Source of the DNA: an uncultured bacterium | Lineage (GTDB): Bacteria; Planctomycetota; Phycisphaerae; Phycisphaerales; SM1A02 | Reading direction: 5' to 3' | NCBI GenBank assembly: GCA_903938205.1 | Contig: CAJACJ010000266.1 | Coordinates: 1-8,901 of the forward strand | DNA: 8,901 nucleotides | In this document: positions 7,028 to 8,901 of the stretch, in pieces | How positions within the stretch are numbered: position 1 is the first letter of the stretch | How the letters are laid out: the number at the start of each line of letters is the position of its first letter | The notes under the pieces: generated by a model | Seen by the model: the letters and a program-made list of their open reading frames with translations, nothing else | The model's database searches: none | What the model was told of the DNA's origin: nothing | Program-made: the position numbers and the translations under genes

Positions 7028-7996
7028 ATGGCGAATCTCACACTGGTGCAAGCAATTAACTTGGCGCTCATTCAAGAAATGGAGCGCGATGAACGCGTGC
7101 TTATTCTTGGCGAGGATATTGGCCTGAATGGCGGTGTATTCCGCGTCACCGAAGGTCTTCACAAACGTTTCGGTGGTAAGCGTGTTGTCGACACTCCGCT
7201 TGCGGAAAGTGGAATCATTGGAACAAGCATTGGTCTTGCCATGGCTGGTCTGCGTCCAGTTCCAGAAATTCAATTCGAAGGATTTCTTGGGCCAGCGTAT
7301 GACCAGATTTGTAGCCACGCCGCGCGCATGCGCACTCGAACCCGTGGTGCCATGACTGTGCCCCTCACTATTCGCATTCCTGTTGGCGGCGGAATTCACG
7401 CGCCAGAACTTCACTCGGATAGCCCAGAAAGTATTTACATTCACCAACCCGGTCTCAAGGTGGTCATGCCTAGCAGTCCGTATGACGCCAAGGGTTTGTT
7501 GATCTCCGCCATCCGTGATCCAGATCCCGTCATGTTCTTTGAACCCAAGCGCATTTACCGCGCTTTCCGCGAAGAGGTTCCAGAAGATGAATACACCCTT
7601 CCGCTTGGCAAAGCGCGTGTTGTGTGTGAAGGAAATGAAATGACCATTGTCAGTTGGGGTGCCAGTGTTGTTCAATGCATGCACGCCATTGAGCGCGGCG
7701 GTCGTTCGATTGAATTGATCGATCTTCGCACGCTGTATCCATTTGATATGGACGCGGTCGAGGCCAGTGTCAAGAAAACTGGGCGCTGCGTCATTGTGCA
7801 CGAAGCCCCTAAAACATGCGGCTTTGGCGCTGAAATTGCGGCGCGCATTATGGAGCGTTGCTTCTTGTATCTGGAATCTCCAGTGCAGCGCGTGGCCGGA
7901 TTTGACACCATCATGCCCTACTACAAACTTGAACTGGACTACATGCCAGACGCGGATCGAATTGCGCGCGCAATCGAGGAAACCGCCGCGTACTAG
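7028..7996 (+). CDS. 2-oxoacid dehydrogenase E1 component, beta subunit (branched-chain type by context)
   Basis: A 322-residue E1 beta subunit, close to the usual 320-340 residues. It completes the E1 active site with the alpha subunit and provides the C-terminal domain used in dimer contacts and E2 binding. Typical segments are LILGEDIGLNGGVFRVTEGL (25-44), DTPLAESGIIGTSIGLAMAG (55-74), with E60 expected to contact the aminopyrimidine ring of the cofactor, and GGGIHAPELHSDSPE, with H129 at the position of the conserved active-site histidine. The transketolase C-terminal domain begins with MTIVSWGASV, and VIVHEAPKTCGFGAEIAA follows. AAAGGAA at 7014-7020 overlaps the stop codon of the alpha gene and lies seven bases before the ATG, so the two subunits are probably made together. 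The pyruvate versus branched-chain question is the same as for the alpha subunit. Confidence 0.95.
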   Translation: MANLTLVQAINLALIQEMERDERVLILGEDIGLNGGVFRVTEGLHKRFGGKRVVDTPLAESGIIGTSIGLAMAGLRPVPEIQFEGFLGPAYDQICSHAARMRTRTRGAMTVPLTIRIPVGGGIHAPELHSDSPESIYIHQPGLKVVMPSSPYDAKGLLISAIRDPDPVMFFEPKRIYRAFREEVPEDEYTLPLGKARVVCEGNEMTIVSWGASVVQCMHAIERGGRSIELIDLRTLYPFDMDAVEASVKKTGRCVIVHEAPKTCGFGAEIAARIMERCFLYLESPVQRVAGFDTIMPYYKLELDYMPDADRIARAIEETAAY

Positions 7997-8067
7997 TTTG
8001 TGTTCGACACATCACCCACTCATTCCTCACGTTCCTTCACTCTTCATTCACTCTTGGAGAACTTCAC
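7997..8067 (+). repeat. Pyrimidine-rich spacer with a 9-bp direct repeat before the E2 gene
   Basis: The 71-base gap between E1 beta and E2 is strongly pyrimidine-rich on the + strand from about 8011 to 8055. TTCACTCTT occurs twice, at 8036-8044 and 8047-8055, with an 11-base period. GGAG at 8056-8059 follows immediately and serves as the E2 ribosome binding site, eight bases before the ATG. I see no hairpin or terminator. An unstructured leader that keeps the ribosome site accessible is possible, but this is speculation. Confidence 0.4.
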
Positions 8068-8901
8068 ATGGCCGGCGTAAAACAACCTGACGATAAAAGT
8101 CATTTCATTCTTCCCGATCTTGGTGAAGGTGTTCACGAAGCCGAACTCATTAAGTGGCGCGTACAGGTTGGCGACTCTGTAAAAGAACTTCAAACCATTG
8201 CCGAAATGGAAACGGACAAAGCCCTTGTTGAGGTTCCAAGTCCGTGGACTGGTGTCATTGGTGAACTTTGTGGCAAGGCCGGTGACACTATTTTGGTTGG
8301 AAGCGTTTTGGTTCGTTATGCCGCAAAGGGTGCCGCTGTTGCCCCCGCAACAAAAACCGTTTCCGCTCCGGCAAAACAAAATGCCGCGCCCGTTTCTGTT
8401 TCAAAGACAGAAACAAAAACCGATCCCAACGAGGACGCTGGAACAGTTGTTGGAAATGTCAGCGGATCGCTTGGTGTTCCAAGCCAATTCGCGCGTCAAC
8501 CAGAACACGAAACTGCTTCTTCCAGCACGCATCGTTCGCTGGCCACTCCCGCTGTTCGACGAATTGCCAAGGAGCTTGGTGTCAATATTCAACAAGTTCG
8601 CGGAACCGGTCGCGGTGGCCGCGTCACCGCCAGTGATCTTCAAGCCGTAAGTCAAGGCGCGGTGGATGTTGCGCGCGAAACAACCGCTTCGCGCGTTGTG
8701 ATGGCCCAACCAATCAACCGCACAACTGTGAATGACAACGCGGTTACCACAACCTCGGCTGCGGTTTCTGTGGTGTATCCAAACGTGAATCGTGAAGGCG
8801 TGAAAGAATGCATTCCATTCCGTGGTATCCGTAGAAAGATTGCGCAGGCTCTTGATTTGTCCGTGAAGACCGCTGTGCATTTCACTGTGGTCGACAGCGC
8901 C
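8068..8901 (+). CDS. 2-oxoacid dehydrogenase E2 component (dihydrolipoamide acyltransferase), 3' end missing
   Basis: The first 278 residues of the E2 core protein, still open at the right edge. E2 accepts the acyl group from E1 on a lipoyl arm and transfers it to CoA. Residues 12-85 form one lipoyl domain (FILPDLGEG, then EMETDKALVEV, with K51 the predicted lipoylated lysine). An Ala/Pro/Val/Thr-rich flexible linker covers about 86-157. Residues 159-192 form the peripheral subunit-binding domain for E1/E3 (ATPAVRRIAKELGV, then GTGRGGRVTASDL). A second linker rich in Thr, Ala and Val spans about 193-251. The catalytic domain starts at IPFRGIRRKIAQAL near residue 253 and runs into the edge at HFTVVDSA; the HxxxDG active site would lie outside. 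The start is supported by GGAG at 8056-8059. It follows E1 beta after 71 bases. Branched-chain substrate is inferred from the leucine dehydrogenase neighbour. Confidence 0.93.
   Translation, partial: MAGVKQPDDKSHFILPDLGEGVHEAELIKWRVQVGDSVKELQTIAEMETDKALVEVPSPWTGVIGELCGKAGDTILVGSVLVRYAAKGAAVAPATKTVSAPAKQNAAPVSVSKTETKTDPNEDAGTVVGNVSGSLGVPSQFARQPEHETASSSTHRSLATPAVRRIAKELGVNIQQVRGTGRGGRVTASDLQAVSQGAVDVARETTASRVVMAQPINRTTVNDNAVTTTSAAVSVVYPNVNREGVKECIPFRGIRRKIAQALDLSVKTAVHFTVVDSA

Noticed and set aside
7007..7801. 264-codon open frame on the minus strand opposite E1 beta
   Set aside because: It lies entirely opposite a clear E1 beta gene, has no recognisable domain, and its composition (many His, Asn and Thr) is what antisense reading of this codon usage gives.
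8401..8880. 159-codon minus-strand open frame opposite E2
   Set aside because: It is fully antisense to the lipoyl/linker coding region and shows no motif; it is a shadow frame.
1..8901. Mobile element, CRISPR array, tRNA/rRNA or defence system
   Set aside because: Coding metabolic genes fill nearly the whole window, and no terminal inverted repeats, regularly spaced repeats, RNA gene folds or defence-family motifs are visible.

Overview
The window is a dense, same-strand block of bacterial catabolic genes. Seven complete or near-complete protein genes and one gene cut off at the right edge are all read on the + strand, and no gap is longer than about 130 bases. There are no introns, and Shine-Dalgarno sites of the GGAG/GGAAG type precede most genes. 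I see no mobile element, RNA gene or CRISPR array. Base composition looks fairly balanced and uniform. The host is a bacterium; a Planctomycetota-like lineage is my loose impression, but nothing here proves it.

Layout. Bases 24-2600 hold three crotonase-fold (enoyl-CoA hydratase/isomerase) genes in a row. The first two look like tandem paralogs: the first lacks both canonical catalytic glutamates, and the second keeps one, in the pattern of bacterial 3-methylglutaconyl-CoA hydratases. The third keeps both glutamates. A 129-base gap follows, with an AT-rich imperfect palindrome and a good ribosome binding site. Next come a 646-residue VLCAD-type acyl-CoA dehydrogenase (2730-4670), a leucine dehydrogenase (4718-5794), and the E1 alpha (5882-7015), E1 beta (7028-7996) and E2 (8068 to the right edge) subunits of a thiamine-diphosphate 2-oxoacid dehydrogenase complex.

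How the genes fit together (inference from families plus context). Leucine dehydrogenase would deaminate leucine, valine and isoleucine to branched 2-oxoacids. The E1/E2 complex would convert these to branched acyl-CoAs. The acyl-CoA dehydrogenase would introduce the double bond, and the crotonases would hydrate the resulting enoyl-CoAs. The window therefore reads as a branched-chain amino acid degradation cluster. The E3 (lipoamide dehydrogenase) and the rest of E2 would lie to the right, outside the window.

There is no convincing new kind of system here. The points most worth checking are the degenerate crotonase paralog, a VLCAD-type dehydrogenase where an isovaleryl-CoA dehydrogenase would be expected, altered side-chain pocket residues in the leucine dehydrogenase, the branched-chain versus pyruvate identity of the E1/E2 complex, and the palindrome in the largest gap.
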